Positions 63,093 through 64,000 of a stretch of 64,000 bases of DNA are shown piece by piece. Each line of letters begins with the position of its first letter. Within the stretch, counting starts at the first letter, position 1. Origin of the DNA: VYDC01 sp963667515. GTDB taxonomy: Bacteria; Chloroflexota; Dehalococcoidia; UBA2979. Location: positions 186,001 to 250,000 of the forward strand of contig CAXXXY010000011.1 in the NCBI GenBank assembly GCA_963667515.2. The letters are read 5' to 3'. The notes under the pieces are model-generated. The model searched no databases. It saw only the letters and a program-made list of their open reading frames with translations, and was not told the DNA's origin. The translations under genes and the position numbers were made by a program.

Positions 63093-63923
63093 CTAGAAAG
63101 AAGAAAACTCGCCGGCGTTGAAGGCGTCGATGCCGCCGCGCATGCCGCGCTCGCGCATCGCCTTCTGCATCTCCTTCACGGGCTCGGTGTAGTGCAGCAT
63201 CGCGTCGAACTCCTGCCCGAAGCGGATCGCCGTGCTGAAGCCGCGCACGTCCATCGTGCGGTTCACGCCGAGCTTCTTGATGCGCAGGATCTTGCTGGGC
63301 ACGTTGGCGATGCGCTCCGCCATCTGGCGCACCGTCTCCTCCAGCTGGTCGGCCGGCACCGCGCGGTTCGCCCAGCCCCACTCCGAGGCGGTCGTGCCGC
63401 TGATCTGGCTGCCCACGGTGAACGACATCTCCTTGGCGCGCTTTGGTCCCACCAGCCAGGTCCACATCGGCGAGATGTAGCCGCCGCCCACCGGGATCGA
63501 GGGGAAGCCGATGCGCGCGTCCTCCGCGACGATGGTGATGTCGCAGACCACGCAGATCTGCGTCGCGATGCCCAGGCAGTAGCCGTGCACCTGCGCGATG
63601 ATCGGCTTCGGGTGGTTCCAGATGCGCAGGTAGCGGTCGACGCTCCGCTCGAGCTTCACGTGGTCGTCGGCCACGTCCTCCTGCACCACCTCGGCGGAGG
63701 CGTTGCCGGGCCCGGTGAAGTCGGCGCCCGCCGAGAAGGCGCGGCCTGCGCCGCGCAGCACCAGCACGCGCACCTCGGGGTCGTCGGCGCCGCGCTCGAG
63801 CGCCTCGTCGAGCTGCAGGAGCGCGGGGCCCGAGAGCGCGTTCAGGATCTCGGCGCGGTTGAAGGTGATGTAGCCGATGCGGCCCTCGGGCTCGTAGAGA
63901 ACCAGCCGCTCCTCGTTCGTCAT
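63093..63923 (-). CDS. Enoyl-CoA hydratase/isomerase family protein
   Basis: This 276-residue crotonase-fold protein has the oxyanion-hole segments GAGRAFSAGADFTGPG (about 59-74) and HGYCLGIATQICVVCDITI (about 113-131), then IGFPSIPVGGGYISPM. Catalytic Glu positions are not both obvious: Ser-Ile-Pro-Val-Gly replaces the usual E-x-x-x-G at one site, so isomerase, hydrolase or a non-canonical hydratase are options. It acts on acyl-CoA in the cytosol. The ATG at 63923 has GGGGGAGA upstream, and TATACT lies 39 bases before it. Possible partner of the acyl-CoA dehydrogenase at 20474. Confidence 0.87.
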   Translation of the reverse strand: MTNEERLVLYEPEGRIGYITFNRAEILNALSGPALLQLDEALERGADDPEVRVLVLRGAGRAFSAGADFTGPGNASAEVVQEDVADDHVKLERSVDRYLRIWNHPKPIIAQVHGYCLGIATQICVVCDITIVAEDARIGFPSIPVGGGYISPMWTWLVGPKRAKEMSFTVGSQISGTTASEWGWANRAVPADQLEETVRQMAERIANVPSKILRIKKLGVNRTMDVRGFSTAIRFGQEFDAMLHYTEPVKEMQKAMRERGMRGGIDAFNAGEFSSF

Positions 63924-63961
63924 CGCGTCTCCCCCTCGTCGCTGCGCTCGTCGGCGGCGCG

Positions 63962-63967
63962 AGTATA
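63962..63967 (-). promoter_or_regulatory. -10 hexamer TATACT for the enoyl-CoA hydratase
   Basis: TATACT on the minus strand, 39 bases before the start codon at 63923. Same motif as before the LLM gene at 22681. Confidence 0.5.
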
Positions 63968-64000
63968 GGCGCGCGCCCCGCGAGGCATCGCGACTGCGGG

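Overview
This is a 64-kb, very GC-rich window from a bacterium that looks aerobic and heterotrophic. Lipoproteins carry low-complexity Thr/Pro/Ser linkers and Asp runs after the lipobox. There is a DUF370 (RemA-like) gene, a TreT-type glycosyltransferase, and many VOC, LLM-flavin, amidohydrolase, acyl-CoA and MFS genes. That mix fits Chloroflexota (Dehalococcoidia-like) best, but high-GC Actinobacteriota cannot be excluded; no rRNA, tRNA or other phylogenetic marker gene is present. Many genes are preceded by a TAnnnT -10-like hexamer, often without a visible -35.

Layout. 1-1.5 kb: end of an IS481-type element, then a divergent arsR/arsI pair. 1.5-12.8 kb: mostly minus-strand metabolic genes (MOSC, trehalose-synthase-like glycosyltransferase, DinB-like and SnoaL-like proteins, GltD-like oxidoreductase, lipoprotein cytochrome c, VOC, amidase, MBL lipoprotein). 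13-17.8 kb: MetE-like methyltransferase, cobalamin riboswitch plus BtuF-like lipoprotein, an amidohydrolase broken by a 50-bp palindrome, an alpha/beta hydrolase and a DUF370 gene. 17.8-25.4 kb: tandem RidA protein, VOC, Dabb, acyl-CoA dehydrogenase, PHP, LLM oxidoreductase, MFS. 25.4-29.9 kb: complete polar amino-acid ABC transporter operon. 29.9-42.2 kb: FMN glutamate-synthase-like protein, PKD lipoprotein with a 7-bp repeat tract, scrambled MFS gene, ferredoxin-CDGSH fusion, PhoD-like phosphatase, P-type ATPase, GNAT. 42.2-46.8 kb: two head-to-head junctions of truncated genes (ackA/ftsX-like and acs/methyltransferase) around IS copy B. 46.9-50 kb: four-PAS histidine kinase and NarL-type regulator. 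50-51 kb: IS copy C. 51-59.3 kb: lipoprotein, membrane proteins, MFS with a strong operator palindrome, hydrolase pair, cyclophilin. 59.4-60.4 kb: IS copy D, which splits an MFS-amidohydrolase-hydrolase operon. 60.4-64 kb: the rest of that operon and an enoyl-CoA hydratase.

How the genes fit together. The theme is uptake and breakdown of small organic compounds: amino-acid ABC transporter, MFS carriers, amidase, amidohydrolases, alpha/beta hydrolases, acyl-CoA dehydrogenase, enoyl-CoA hydratase. Organoarsenical detoxification and B12 uptake are also present. Two related degradative modules (amidohydrolase plus hydrolase plus MFS) occur, one partly broken.

Two things stand out. All IS481 copies lie at CTAG tetranucleotides that are also amber stop codons. 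About a quarter of the genes carry frameshifts, truncations, in-frame stops or repeat-driven frame changes. The sequence alone cannot separate real gene decay or phase variation from indel or assembly error. I saw no clear defence system, CRISPR array, prophage or biosynthetic cluster.
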